This document shows, piece by piece, positions 1-9,526 of a stretch of DNA of 64,000 bases. The stretch comes from Apus apus. Its lineage: Eukaryota; Chordata; Aves; Apodiformes; Apodidae. Below the pieces are notes generated by a model. The model was not told the DNA's origin and searched no databases. It saw only the letters and a list, made by a program, of their open reading frames with translations. The stretch lies in assembly GCF_020740795.1 (NCBI RefSeq), contig NC_067287.1:35023501-35087500 (forward strand), in the 5' to 3' direction. Every line of letters starts with the position of its first letter. The stretch's first letter is position 1. The translations under genes and the position numbers were made by a program.

Positions 1-128
1 CGGCCGCCGCCTGTTGCGCAGACACTGTCCGCGGGGCTAGGCAGAGCGGAGCGACGGCAGCAAGGGCCGAGACCGGTGCCGCCGCTCCCCGCACGGCCCC
101 GCCGCTCCCCGCCCCGCAGCCTCCCAAG

Positions 129-329
129 ATGGCGCCGCGTCTGAGGCGGCGCGCGGGGCGGGGCGGGGCCCGCGCCGCCGCCGTCCCGGCATCCCCCGCG
201 GCGGGGCGGCAGCCATGGCGTCCGGGTGCCGGGTGGGCCCGTCCATCCTCAACAGCGACCTGGCCGCGCTGGGCGCCGAGTGCCGCCGGCTGCTGGGCTG
301 CGGGGCCGACTACCTCCACCTGGATGTAA
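129..329 (+). promoter_or_regulatory. Candidate upstream ORF overlapping the RPE start codon
   Basis: An ATG at 129, inside the YY1-like motif and with a strong Kozak context (A at -3, G at +4), opens a 66-codon frame. It reads through the RPE start at 215 in another frame and stops at 327-329. If transcripts begin upstream of 129, this uORF would compete with RPE translation. If they begin within the YY1 motif, as is common, it is irrelevant. The peptide is Arg/Ala/Pro-rich, as expected for any frame in CpG-island DNA. Confidence 0.25.
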
Positions 330-336
330 TGGACGG
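215..336 (+). CDS. RPE: RPE coding exon 1 (residues 1-40 and part of 41)
   Basis: Encodes the N-terminal strand and helix of the barrel, including Ser10 and the YLHLDVMD motif with metal ligands His35 and Asp37. It ends with two bases of Gly41 before the donor GTAACG at 337. The following intron is only 134 bp and very GC-rich. Confidence 0.97.
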
Positions 337-3135
337 GTAACGGCCGGGGGACAGCGCGGGGGGGCCGGGCCGGGCCGGCGCGGGGCGCGGGAGGGCGGGC
401 GGCTTGTCCCGCCCCGCCGGCCGGCTGGGGGTAACGTGCGGGCGGGTGGGTTTCTCTCTTCGGCCCCAAGACACTTCGTCCCGAACATCACCTTCGGCCA
501 CCCCGTTGTGGAGAGCCTGCGCAAGCAGCTGGGCCAGGAGCCCTTCTTCGGTAAGGAGGAGAAGGGAGCTGCGGGCGCGGCGGGAGCCGGGCAGGGGTTG
601 CGGGGCGCTGCGGGAGCCGGGCAGGGGCTGCGGGGCGCTGCGGGAGCCGGGCAGGGGTTGCGGGGGCCCGGCAGGGGTTGCGGGGCGCCTCGGGGACCCG
701 GCAGGGGCTGCGGGGGCCCGGCAGGGGCTGCGGGGCGCTGCGGGAGCCGGGCAGGGGTTGCGGGGGCCCGGCAGGGGTTGCGGGGCGCTGCGAGAGCCGG
801 GCAGGAGTTGCGGGGACCCGGCAGGGGTTGCGGGGCGCTGCGGGAGCCGGGCAGGGGCTGCGGGGGCCCGGCAGGGGTTGCGGGGCGCTGCGGGGGCCCG
901 GCAGGGGCTGCGGGGGCCCGGCAGGGGTTGCGGGGCGCTGCGGGAGCCGGGCAGGGGTTGCGGGGGCCCGGCAGGGGCTGCGGGGCCCCGGCAGGGGCTG
1001 CGGGGCCCCGGCAGGGGTTGCGGGGCGCTGCGGGAGCCGGGCAGGGGTTGCGGGGGCCCGGCAGGGGTTGCGGGGCGCTGCGGGAGCCGGGCAGGGGTTG
1101 CGGGGGCCCGGCAGGGGTTGCGGGGCGCTGCGGGAGCCGGGCAGGGGTTGCGGGGGCCCGGCAGGGGTTGCGGGGCGCTGCGGGAGCCGGGCAGGGGTTG
1201 CGGGGCGCCTCGGGGACCCGGCAGGGGTTGCGGGGCGCTGCGGGCGCCGGGCAGCGGGCAGAGGGTGGGGGTTCGGCCGGTGCTGCAGCCCCAGCGGTGT
1301 TGGAATGGTGAACGGCTACAAAGATCCCGGGGTGGGCAGCCAGGTGGGCGCGTGCAGTTGGTGCGGGGCATCCCAGCTTGGCGGGGGGAGCAACCTGATT
1401 TGAAACACAAGGCAGCAGCAGCCTCGTCTGAAGAGAACAGTAAATTTCTGCCTTGGTTCGTGAAGTTAGGAGTGGCGAGTGACTCACCAGGCATTTGCTT
1501 CACTGTAGTTTCATCTTTGTGGGCATGTTATCTGCAAGGCCCTGCTGATGCCTTACCAGGTGTGCTGGCGGTGCCAGGGGCAGCTTAACCTGCTTTTCTG
1601 TGCAGAAATGGAATGAACCCAGTGCCTCAGCTCTTGCCTCTCCATTGCTATTTGCACACTGGGTGGAGAACCCAGTTTTGGGGACACCTCCGGGCACTGC
1701 CACCTTGCTGATGGTTCTTTGCTCCCTCTCCTTCTCCAGACATGCACATGATGGTTGCCAGACCAGAGCAGTGGGTGAAACCAATGGCTGTCGCGGGTGC
1801 AAACCAGTACACCTTTCATCTGGAGGCTACAGACAACCCCGGGGCCTTGATAAAAGACATTCGGGAGAACGGAATGAAGGTGAGGGGAGCGTATGCCTGG
1901 AGCAGCCCACTGCTCCCTGCAGAACTACCCACCACGTCTCTGGCAGTGAAGAACCCATCACTGCAGTTCTGGGTGGTCAGAGATTGGCGTGTGCAGCCCC
2001 AGCATTGTGCACCAAGTCAGTCTTGAATTTCAGTTTTAAAAAAATGAGAAATGTTTCTTTAAAGCAGCCTGCTCTTACTGCACTCGCACAGACGCGTTAT
2101 TGTTTTCCCAGGGATCAGGCCAATCTTGCTGCATTTGTGTCATCCTAAGGTGCACTTGGATTTGTCTTTGCCTCTCCTGCAGGTTGGCCTGGCCATCAAG
2201 CCTGGCACCACAGTTGAACAGTTGGCACCTTGGGCCAACCAGATAGACATGGCTTTGGTGATGACAGTAGAACCTGGATTTGGAGGGCAGAAATTTATGG
2301 AAGACATGATGCCAAAGGTAAGCTGAGTTTCTTTCTTTATTTACTGAGCCTAAAGGTGATGAACAGCATGGAGTGTAGTGGCAAAGTGAATAAACCTTGT
2401 CTGGGGGGGTCAGAAGGTAACTGTAGCAGCTGAGTGTGGGTCTTCCTGCCAACCTTTTTACGTGATGTCTCAGGTTCTGTGGCTGAGGACACAGTTTCCC
2501 TCGTTGGATATTGAAGTGGATGGAGGGGTTGGGCCTGACACCATCCATAAGTGTGCAGAGGTAAGAGGCTGAAGCACAGCAGCGCTCTCGGTCACTGTGC
2601 TGAGAGACTTCACAGCTCCTTGGGAAACCAAGTTGAGGAGGAATTGCATTTTGGTGGTCAGTCTTCAGAGAGAACAGTAAAGCCCACTTAATGTAAAAGT
2701 CTACTCAGAGTCTGATCTTGTGTCTTTTTTAGTAGTGGCTCTGGAAGCCTCCCCTAAGCTAGAGAAGTGGGTTGTTTCTTGCATGTTTGGGTAAATGGGC
2801 ACAGTGATGAAGAAATTACCTATTTGGGGAAGAGCTGTCTTTTCTGAACTTGATTTCTGGTTGTAGTTAGAGGTGTGCAATATCTGTCCCACAAATAGTC
2901 CTTGTGTAGCCACCAGCCTAGAATTCACCACCTCCTTATGTGCTTTACAGCAAGAAGCCTCTTTTAGAAGTGGATCTGTTCCATTACAGAGTGGATGTTT
3001 AATGTCTTTCAGGCAGGTGCAAATATGATTGTGTCTGGCAGTGCTATTATGAAGAGTGCAGATCCAAGATCTGTGATCAATCTCCTGAGGAATGTGTGCT
3101 CAGAAGCAGCTCAGAAGCGCTGCCTGGATCGATGA
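215..3135 (+). CDS. RPE: Ribulose-5-phosphate 3-epimerase, complete, 6 coding exons
   Basis: Spliced CDS is join(215..336, 471..550, 1740..1879, 2183..2317, 2474..2560, 3013..3135), 687 nt, giving 228 residues plus stop, the same length as human RPE. The enzyme interconverts D-ribulose 5-phosphate and D-xylulose 5-phosphate in the non-oxidative pentose phosphate pathway. It is a cytosolic metal-dependent TIM-barrel homodimer. Visible active-site residues sit at the family positions: Ser10, metal ligands His35, Asp37, His70 and Asp175, with Asp37 and Asp175 the acid/base pair. Phosphate-binding stretches are GFGGQ (146-150), GGVGPDT (176-182) and GSA (197-199). The start ATG has a good Kozak context (GCCATGG) and opens with MASGC as in mammals. 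All introns are GT-AG and the gene body is only about 3.4 kb. KANSL1L lies downstream on the other strand. No frameshift or missing catalytic residue is seen. Confidence 0.98.
471..550 (+). CDS. RPE: RPE coding exon 2 (residues 41-67)
   Basis: The acceptor AG is at 469-470. The exon continues with [22 protein letters not shown] and EPFF, then one base of Asp68 before GTAAGG. HFVPN is a signature of the epimerase family. The minisatellite begins about 20 bp after this donor. Confidence 0.97.
551..1739 (+). other. RPE: RPE intron 2
   Basis: This 1,189-bp intron is dominated by the minisatellite at 571-1260. The rest (about 1,260-1,739) is unremarkable single-copy sequence ending in the pyrimidine-rich acceptor CTTCTCCAG. 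Several frames are open for 240-410 codons across it on both strands, but only because the repeats lack stop codons. Confidence 0.9.
571..1260. repeat. GC-rich minisatellite in 10-bp register
   Basis: The array is made of 20-bp units (such as CGGGGGCCCGGCAGGGGTTG) and 30-bp units (CGGGGCGCTG, CGGGAGCCGG, GCAGGGGTTG). I count 26 copies of the core GCAGGGGYTG, one with a base change. Nearly all of it divides into exact 10-bp modules. In the distal part, from 1,021 to about 1,200, the units form a near-perfect 50-bp higher-order repeat (30 + 20). The sense RNA is G-rich with many GGGG runs, so G-quadruplex or R-loop formation is plausible. Copy number is probably polymorphic and may be misassembled. 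Confidence 0.95.
1740..1879 (+). CDS. RPE: RPE coding exon 3 (residues 68-114)
   Basis: The first bases complete Asp68. The exon gives MHMMV with metal ligand His70, then [17 protein letters not shown] and [10 protein letters not shown], closely matching mammalian RPE. It ends in phase 0 at AAG before GTGAGG. The pyrimidine tract and acceptor follow CTCCTTCTCCAG. Confidence 0.97.
2183..2317 (+). CDS. RPE: RPE coding exon 4 (residues 115-159)
   Basis: An in-frame exon of 135 nt encoding [27 protein letters not shown] and [10 protein letters not shown]. Met141 and the phosphate-binding GFGG loop are present. Acceptor CTCCTGCAG, donor GTAAGC. It could be skipped without a frameshift, but the product would lose the core of the barrel. 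Confidence 0.97.
2474..2560 (+). CDS. RPE: RPE coding exon 5 (residues 160-188)
   Basis: 29 codons in phase 0 on both sides, encoding the [13 protein letters not shown] segment that carries catalytic Asp175 and a phosphate-binding loop. Acceptor TGTCTCAG, donor GTAAGA. Position 161 is Leu where I recall His in human RPE. Confidence 0.97.
2561..3012 (+). other. RPE: RPE intron 5
   Basis: 452 bp of single-copy intron with no recognisable element, ending in the acceptor GTCTTTCAG. Confidence 0.9.
3013..3135 (+). CDS. RPE: RPE terminal coding exon (residues 189-228, stop)
   Basis: Encodes [13 protein letters not shown] with the final phosphate-binding GSA loop, then the C-terminal helix ([17 protein letters not shown]), ending Leu-Asp-Arg and TGA at 3133-3135. 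The end matches the 228-residue vertebrate protein. Confidence 0.97.
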   Translation, partial: AGANMIVSGSAIMKSADPRSVINLLRNVCSEAAQKRCLDR

Positions 3136-3565
3136 GACCTACCCCAAGCAGCGTCCAAGGCTCTGTGCCTGCAGGAGAACCCTTGTTTCTCATGTGTAAG
3201 GGAGGGCTGGATGAACATTTAATTACAGGAACTTGTTGCTGCTGAACAGAGGAATCATTCCTTCGCTGCAATGAAGCAAGCAGCAGTGAAAAACATTCTG
3301 CCTGTCTGTCAGGGCTGGAAATGCAATGGTTTGAACCTGTTTCTTGATTCTGTGGAGGCTAATTTTATGGCACAACTTCTAACGCTGACTGGATTGAACA
3401 AAACTTCAGTCACTTTTTATTGCTTGCTAGAAGAGTGTAGCATCACCACAGGCAATCTCTCTTGTGGAAGACTAATCAAACTGCTGTCTGTATTTTGTCA
3501 TTTGATCTGTGCATTCCTACAAAACTTTTTCAATATCTGCATTAAACACCCCTCCCTTGGTGTGG
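3136..3565 (+). other. RPE: RPE 3' UTR (approximate end)
   Basis: About 430 nt follow the stop. The variant poly(A) signal ATTAAA at 3541-3546 is followed by a GT-rich stretch (TTGGTGTGGTAAG), so cleavage near 3,560-3,570 is likely. A genomic A-run at 3590-3602 could cause internal priming in oligo-dT libraries. Longer alternative UTRs cannot be excluded. Confidence 0.6.
3541..3546 (+). promoter_or_regulatory. RPE: RPE poly(A) signal, ATTAAA variant
   Basis: ATTAAA is the commonest variant of AATAAA. It lies about 400 nt after the RPE stop and has a GT-rich downstream element within 25 nt. I saw no canonical AATAAA between the stop and 4,000. Confidence 0.6.
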
Positions 3566-6500
3566 TAAGTCTCCTTTAAGCTGACTGTGGAAAAAAAAAA
3601 AGAGTAGTTTTGGGAGTAAGTTTGGGGAAAATGCAGTTTTGAGAGGGCTAAAAAGTCCCACAGGTGCCAGAAATGTCCCTGTTGTGCTTTTATTGCATAG
3701 AAGTACTTGACCTCAAGCATCTGTACCAGGTTACAGACTGGGAAATAACCTTCTGATTTACCTTTCAAGTAACCAGCTAAGACAGCTGTGTCTGAAATTC
3801 CTGGAAGTGATGAGATTTGATGGAAGAATACTGCCTTTAAAACTTGATCTTGACACACAGCCTCCCTGGTTTGCATTCACGCCCTGGTAAGCATTCAAGA
3901 TGGAGACCTGGAGGAGTGTCAGCTACTGCAGTGATTTCTGGTGGCTCTGTAAGGTGGCTTAACAATCCTCTTAGGAAACCAGATGGTTCTAATACCTTCA
4001 GTTTGCTTGTGCTGACTTCACAGCCTGGCCTGTTTGGGCATGTGAAAGGTGAGGATTACAACCCACTAGAAAACCTGAGCAGGTAATTTTAGATAGACCC
4101 GCCTCCCATGGCTCTAATTAGTATTTCTGACTCTTTTAATGTTTCATGGCATTCTGCATGGTATTTTTCCCTTTAAGTTGTAATTACAGAAGGGTTGCAA
4201 CCAGTCTGCTGCCCCAGGGGAGCAGGCCAGAAGGCTCAACAGCTGCAGCCAGTCCCCAAGGCCAAAGTCAAAGCTGTCTGTCCTTCCAACTTGTTGCCTT
4301 CCAAACGCTGAGGCAGTGCTAGGGCTGATGCACCCATTCTCCTAAGCCCAGGACCTGCAAAGTGTCCCACAGATCAGCCTCTGCTTGGTGGCTGTGGGAG
4401 GTGACAGCTGGGTGACTGCTGTTGTTAAGGAAGAGGAGCCAGGGGTCATTCAGACAATCTAGACAAGTGTCTGAAATGGCTCACCTACTGCTTTTTCCTT
4501 CATGGTTAATTGGGGTTTAGGTGAAAAAATGTCTTTGCTTCCTGTTTCTACTTGCAACTTCATTTGTGAACTAGCCAAAGAAAAATGGAGTCATCTGGAC
4601 CTACTGCACTGAGGATGTCTTTCAGAAGAAAGCTTGACTAGGAAAGGCAACAGTCCAGATCACTGTTAGATGTGGAAAAGCAGCTTATTTGTAGTGAGGA
4701 AAGAACCTGTGTAGAGTCTGATACAGTGTGTGTAGAGAAACTGTGTGTGTAGAGAAACAGGCTGTGGTATCTGAAATACAGGCCAAGCAGCCACTAACAG
4801 GCTGCGAAAAATGTTTAGGAATTCGAAGTGCAGCTTTTCATGCTATTGAAAGCAGCAGGACAACAGCTGTCATGTCCTTGCCTCCTGCCAATGGCCTTCA
4901 GCTGATTGGAAAGGGTAATCAAGCTATTTCTGGTTTGTTGTGGTTTTTTTTCAAATTTGGGGTGGATGGATATCCCAAAGTCATGCTAGTTAATTGAGGG
5001 TACTATGCTTTGTTCTGAGCATGGAACCACATGGTAGGTTTTATTTCACAGGTTGTGGTCACTTGGTCCGTGTTAAATCTGGTAGTTTGCACTTGCATTG
5101 ATTCCCAGGTTAGGAGTGTTATGGGAGGGAGAAATTTAACAGTAAAATTGCCCAATTGCTTCTTTCTGTCTAAATCCCACCAAGATGGGTTTATGCAATT
5201 GGCTACTACTGCAGCAGCTTTTTGCACATCTAAGGTTAAAGCTATGAGTGACCACAGAGCATCCATGGAAGTAGCAGTAATGATACTTGGTCAGTTAATG
5301 CTTAAGCCTCTTCCAGTCTTGCCTTTTTACCTGAATAGAAGTTGGTTTTTTTAGGCCTGACCACAGTAATGTAACCCCACAGCAGAAGCACCACAGCTGC
5401 AGGACTTGAACGCAACACTAGCATGAAAACCACAAGAGCTGTTTGCATGGTGTCCAGAGGGCCAAACAAACCCAGGACCGTTTGATGTTGCAATACTCTG
5501 ATAAAGTTTCAGCAACACAGGAGAGCATGGTCTGGTGATTCCTAGTCACATGGTCTAGAGTAGTCTAGGGTGATCTGACAGAGAAAAGGCTCTGTCTGCA
5601 CTGGAAAACAGGATAAATGAATCTCTGATGTAGGCAAGTAAGGCTGGGCTTCACAGGGTGGTAAAGCAAGATAAACAACTGCAGCAGACACACACACAGC
5701 TTAATTTTAATAGGGCTGAGAAGTTTGTATTTGTACTTACATTCCAGTACTAGGTCCTGGATGCAGAGATGAAGCCTTTAAACCCTGGTAACAGCAGGAA
5801 GCAGAACGTAAGTGGCCTTAGAAAAATGTCTCCACTGAAAATGGTTGCTTTGGGAAGCTGCAACATCCCAGCTTAATGTGGGGGGCTGGAGAGAGGCCTT
5901 GCTGCATTAAGTTGGTATTTCACAGTCAGGCTTTGTAATACCTTAAGCCACAATATTAGGAGCAGTGCTGACAGCTGGTTTGTTAGTTTAGCAGCCAAAA
6001 GACAAACAGTTCTGTTTCTTTCCCCCTGTTTTAAAAGGAAAGACACCAAGCAGGGGTTTCTCACACATTTTATGGCTTCAAGCATGAGCCTGGCTCTGAG
6101 CTCTCAGCTGGCTCCCACCACCAGCAGCTCCCTCATGACACCAACATTCATGCAAGACTGAACTGTCTGGAGATGCGAGTCCGGCTCTGCAGGGGAAAAG
6201 GGCTGCAGGCAATAAACCAGAGTCCTAGTGCTGACCCTAGCTGCATGCAGCACAGGGAAAGGAGGGGGCTGGTCCTGAGACAAGTTCAGTTAAGGAAGTT
6301 TTCTAACCTTGTCCCAGTAGTGAAATGGGGCTAACTGAAAAATCAAGTACCTTGCTGGCTGGAGCAAAGATGCACAGAGTAGAGACAGAGGGCAGAGCAC
6401 AGCGCCTGGTCTGCTGCAGGAAGGTGGGAAATGACTGCTGGTGCTGTGGGTGAGGAGCACAGCCAAGGGCTTCCTGAACGTCATCTCCCTGGACATGTGC

Positions 6501-7740
6501 ACGCCGCATTCCCCATCTGCTCCTGCCAGAAGAAGGGCTGCTGGAGGTAAGCAGGCGATGCAGGTAAAGCAAATGCAGCCTGTTCTGGGTCACCCCCTCC
6601 CTGCTGGCCTGTGCCTGCCACACTTCCATGTCCTGCTCACCTGATGGCAGGGACCTGGCACCACCCTGGCCTGGAGGGCAGCCCTGTGACAGGGTGGTGG
6701 GGAGGAGGAAATGCTTCAGTTGTCTGGTGGTGCAGGCAGTCCCTGAGGCAGCTCTGTGTGAAGGCAGTGGCAGCTGCTGTCACAGGTCTAGTCAGCTGAG
6801 GGGCAGCTGTTAAGAGAAAGGCCTTCTGACGGTGGTGGGGCAGGGTAATGACCAAGTAGACTTTTTTTTTTAATAGTTTCTCCAAGGATTTTTTTTTTTT
6901 TTCAGTCTTCTGATTACCCAGCCTTTCTTGGCTAGCCTTTTTACTGATGCCTTGTCAGGCCCTAGCTGGTTCCTCCAGTGGCTGAAAATAAGATCTAAAG
7001 AGGGGATCAAGAAAAAGTGCTTACCCTTGCTGGTATCAGTAAGGATTTGTGCAGGCCCTGAAACTGGCAAGGTAGCAAGCAGCTGCTTTAGACCAGCACA
7101 CTGAAGACCACTGACCCAGTGGTTCAACAGCACAGCTGGGCACTGAACAGCAGTCCACCAGGTTAATCCAGCTCCTATCTCACAGGGTTTTTGGAGCCTC
7201 ATTTTAACACCTTTCCCTTCCCATCTCTCAAACTAGAAAATGCTGTGTTATTGCATTTCCATTTCCTCACAGCACCTTCGTAAGGCGACTCAACCACTTG
7301 TCTGCTTGGGCTGTCCCATCTCTTAACCTGCAGAAACTCCTCATGCTGCCCCAGGGACCAGACAGAGCAGGAAGCCCGGACCTTACAACAAAGCTGGGTA
7401 AGAGCTGGTCAGATCAGGCTTCTTAATGAATGGATATGGGTATGGAAAAGACCTGCAAAGCATTTGAGACACCTAACTCTGAGAAACCTCTTCCCAAGAG
7501 CAGATGCACATGCAGGACAAGAGAGATGGAAAAATCCACCTCTCTGCTGAGACACTGCAAGGAACCTTAGCCTCATCATGCTGCTAGTGCAGCTTCTAGA
7601 CCACAGGGAAGCTTAGTGCTGCTGCCACTACAGTGTGTTTGCAAAGCCATTCTTGGGCCAGGCAGGTCCCTGTGCCAAGAGGAAGCATTACTGCTTTCTT
7701 CACTTCTAAAAGGCCATCAAATTCAGACTATATACAACAT
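3566..7740. other. Intergenic region between RPE and KANSL1L 3' ends
   Basis: About 4.2 kb with no supportable gene on either strand. Open frames are short, overlap each other and resemble no family I recognise. A 17-bp tandem duplication lies at 4726-4759. The part at 6,150-6,800 is somewhat richer in GC. T-runs at 6,869-6,902 are simple low-complexity sequence. An AATAAA on the + strand at 6211-6216 lies too far from RPE to assign. Confidence 0.7.
4726..4759. repeat. 17-bp tandem duplication
   Basis: GTGTGTGTAGAGAAACT is followed at once by a near-identical copy ending in CA. Two copies only, in intergenic DNA. Confidence 0.85.
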
Positions 7741-7756
7741 ATATATAGAAATAACT

Positions 7757-7762
7757 TTTAAT
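7757..7762 (-). promoter_or_regulatory. KANSL1L: Candidate distal KANSL1L poly(A) signal (ATTAAA)
   Basis: ATTAAA on the minus strand, followed within 20-30 nt by a TG/AT-rich stretch (TGTTGTATATAG). It is the last plausible signal before clearly different intergenic sequence. Confidence 0.4.
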
Positions 7763-8284
7763 TAAAAAACCAACCTTGCAACAAAGATTATTGTATCAGA
7801 CATTGAGGCAAGATTCAAGTTTAAGACAAACCAGTGTTAAAAAAGTGTTTAAAAAAATAATCAGAATGTGCAATAAACTACAATGTAACAATAGGTTGTA
7901 GTGTTGAAACTTTACTGAACTGTTTTCAGATGCCCAGTGTATATTTCCTGTCATTCTGACCAAAAAAAAAGGACACTAAAACTGGGTCATCTGTCCAGTG
8001 CCATTCCAGATATTACACGTGGAAAAAAATTTTGCACAAAACCAGAGACTCCTATTAAATTGCCTTCAACTGTCCTACACAGAAAAACTTCCTGTTGATG
8101 GATTATACCTACATTCAATGTTTAATCTTTGTTAACACCTCTTGAGATTGCAGATAGATACATTCCAAACTATGCTATTCAGCTGCAAGTTTAAGCAACT
8201 TGCTTTTGTTTCCTCACTGCCAACTGACTGGGAAATTAAAAATCTATCTGGAATCACAATGGAAAGCTTTGGGTTTTTTTTTCC

Positions 8285-8290
8285 TTTATT
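8285..8290 (-). promoter_or_regulatory. KANSL1L: Candidate proximal KANSL1L poly(A) signal (AATAAA)
   Basis: The canonical hexamer on the minus strand, 987 nt after the stop codon. Use of this site would give the shorter 3' UTR. Confidence 0.45.
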
Positions 8291-9277
8291 GGTCTTCTAG
8301 ACATCAATCATCTTTTCCTTTTCAGCTAGTCACCAAATGTTGGCATACTTACGAGACTCTTACAAGGCACTGTACAGAAATTGGAACAAGACTTTGTCTT
8401 TAACATATTAAAGCAAAATATTATGAGCCTCATTAGCTACTGAAGGACTAAGGAAGTAAGATGACTCGAAACACAATATTCAAAGAGCTGCGCCACTGAT
8501 TAGACTCGACTCCTCTTCCCTTCTGTTTCTCTATACCCACAGGACTGAAGCAGAAACCCTACTTTCTGAGCAGCAGATACATCAACTATTGCGATGCAGT
8601 GGTCTATTTCTATCTTATTGCTTGAGGACATCTATATGAAACACGTCCTGGCACTACTGAGAGCTGAGTACAGATTTTAAGCTAGATGCAAGGCTTCCAG
8701 AACGCCTGCTCTGAAACTGCTGGTTCACACCTACCCTTATCTTAGGTATGGGTTGCACACATGCATTTAGAGAGGCAGATTTTTGCCCCATGGTCATGCC
8801 ACGCAGGAAAAAAAAAATTGAGGCTATTGCTTCTTCCTACTATTCTGTCAAGTAGTTTTTCTGTGTTCAGTTGAAGTTGTTGGTTAAGGTAGACAGCATA
8901 TCCCTGCTGCACCAGAATCCACTAGAACCAGAAATGCATTTGAACACAAACAAAACAGAAAAGGATGATTATTAACAAATGTGGCAACGTGACAACAGAA
9001 CATGAATGGTGCCAGCAATTTATGTGCGCCCACTCCCGACACTGGGAATATTAGACTTCCAGCTTGAAATAATTACTTTCTCTTGGGGTTCAGGAAGAAG
9101 AAAGTGTTGTCTTTGGGATTTATCCTGCCTGTTACAAAGCAAGAAAGAAAATATATTATATGCAGCTAACGTACAAGGTTTGAATTGTGCTGTCATATGC
9201 TGTGTGAACAAGAGAGATTTTACCTTACACTTTTCTCCACCTTAATTGGCTTTCTTAATGAACCACATTATTCCCTG

Positions 9278-9526
9278 TCACCTTTGTTTTCTTGTGTTGC
9301 TGATTCCCAGGCAGACGTTTTCGCAGTCTTCTGACTCTTCAGCAGATTGTTTTCCTGGTAGATGGCCACTGTCTGGCAAACCAACGGGTGTGCATGAAGT
9401 ACAGAGGGAGTCGCTAGGGAAAGCTGCACTTGACATTTCAGTCGGATTCGTTATTTGATCCTGGCACAGTAAAGCTTCCACCTCTTCATCTTTTAGTGGA
9501 AAAACTCGGCGTTCCCACAGCCCAGA
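9278..9526 (-). CDS. KANSL1L: KANSL1L last coding exon (residues 559-640, stop)
   Basis: Starts [15 protein letters not shown], matching the conserved W-E-R-R-x-F-P-L motif near the C terminus of KANSL1 and KANSL1L, then an ALLCQDQ stretch as in human. The remainder is Ser/Glu-rich and ends NTRKQR before TGA. The acceptor is strong (TTCTGATTCCTTTCAG). Phase 0 joins exactly to the previous exon. Confidence 0.95.
   Translation of the reverse strand, partial: SGLWERRVFPLKDEEVEALLCQDQITNPTEMSSAAFPSDSLCTSCTPVGLPDSGHLPGKQSAEESEDCENVCLGISNTRKQR

Larger units (their letters stand above)
1..570 (+). promoter_or_regulatory. RPE: CpG-island promoter and 5' UTR of RPE
   Basis: The sequence is extremely GC- and CpG-rich, with no TATA box. 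Sp1-type GC boxes appear as GGGGCGGGGCGGGG at 155-168 and as several CCCCGCC motifs on the other strand at 90-118. A YY1-like motif, CAAGATGGCGCC, lies at 125-136; such motifs commonly sit at or just after the start site of CpG-island housekeeping genes. The transcription start cannot be fixed from sequence; it is probably between 1 and about 130. The island continues into intron 1 and merges with the intron 2 minisatellite. Confidence 0.8.
7740..9277 (-). other. KANSL1L: KANSL1L 3' UTR (approximate end)
   Basis: About 1.5 kb of AT-rich non-coding sequence follows the stop at 9278-9280. Read on the minus strand, AATAAA occurs at 8290-8285 and ATTAAA at 7762-7757, with TGTTGTATAT just downstream of the latter. 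Two poly(A) sites giving UTRs of roughly 1.0 and 1.5 kb are therefore plausible. The outer end is an estimate. Confidence 0.5.

Noticed and set aside
226-1588. Five long open frames (about 240-412 codons) on both strands over the RPE 5' region
   Set aside because: They exist because the 10-bp-register GC repeat contains no stop codons. They cross RPE exons and introns in the wrong frames and encode only Gly/Ala/Arg/Pro repeats.
1600-2148. 182-codon + strand frame over RPE exon 3
   Set aside because: It overlaps exon 3 in a different frame and is otherwise intronic; the real exon is fixed by homology and splice sites.
6290-6885. Overlapping short frames on both strands in the intergenic region
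   Set aside because: Mutually overlapping, no family resemblance, and no splice or promoter context. Treated as non-coding.
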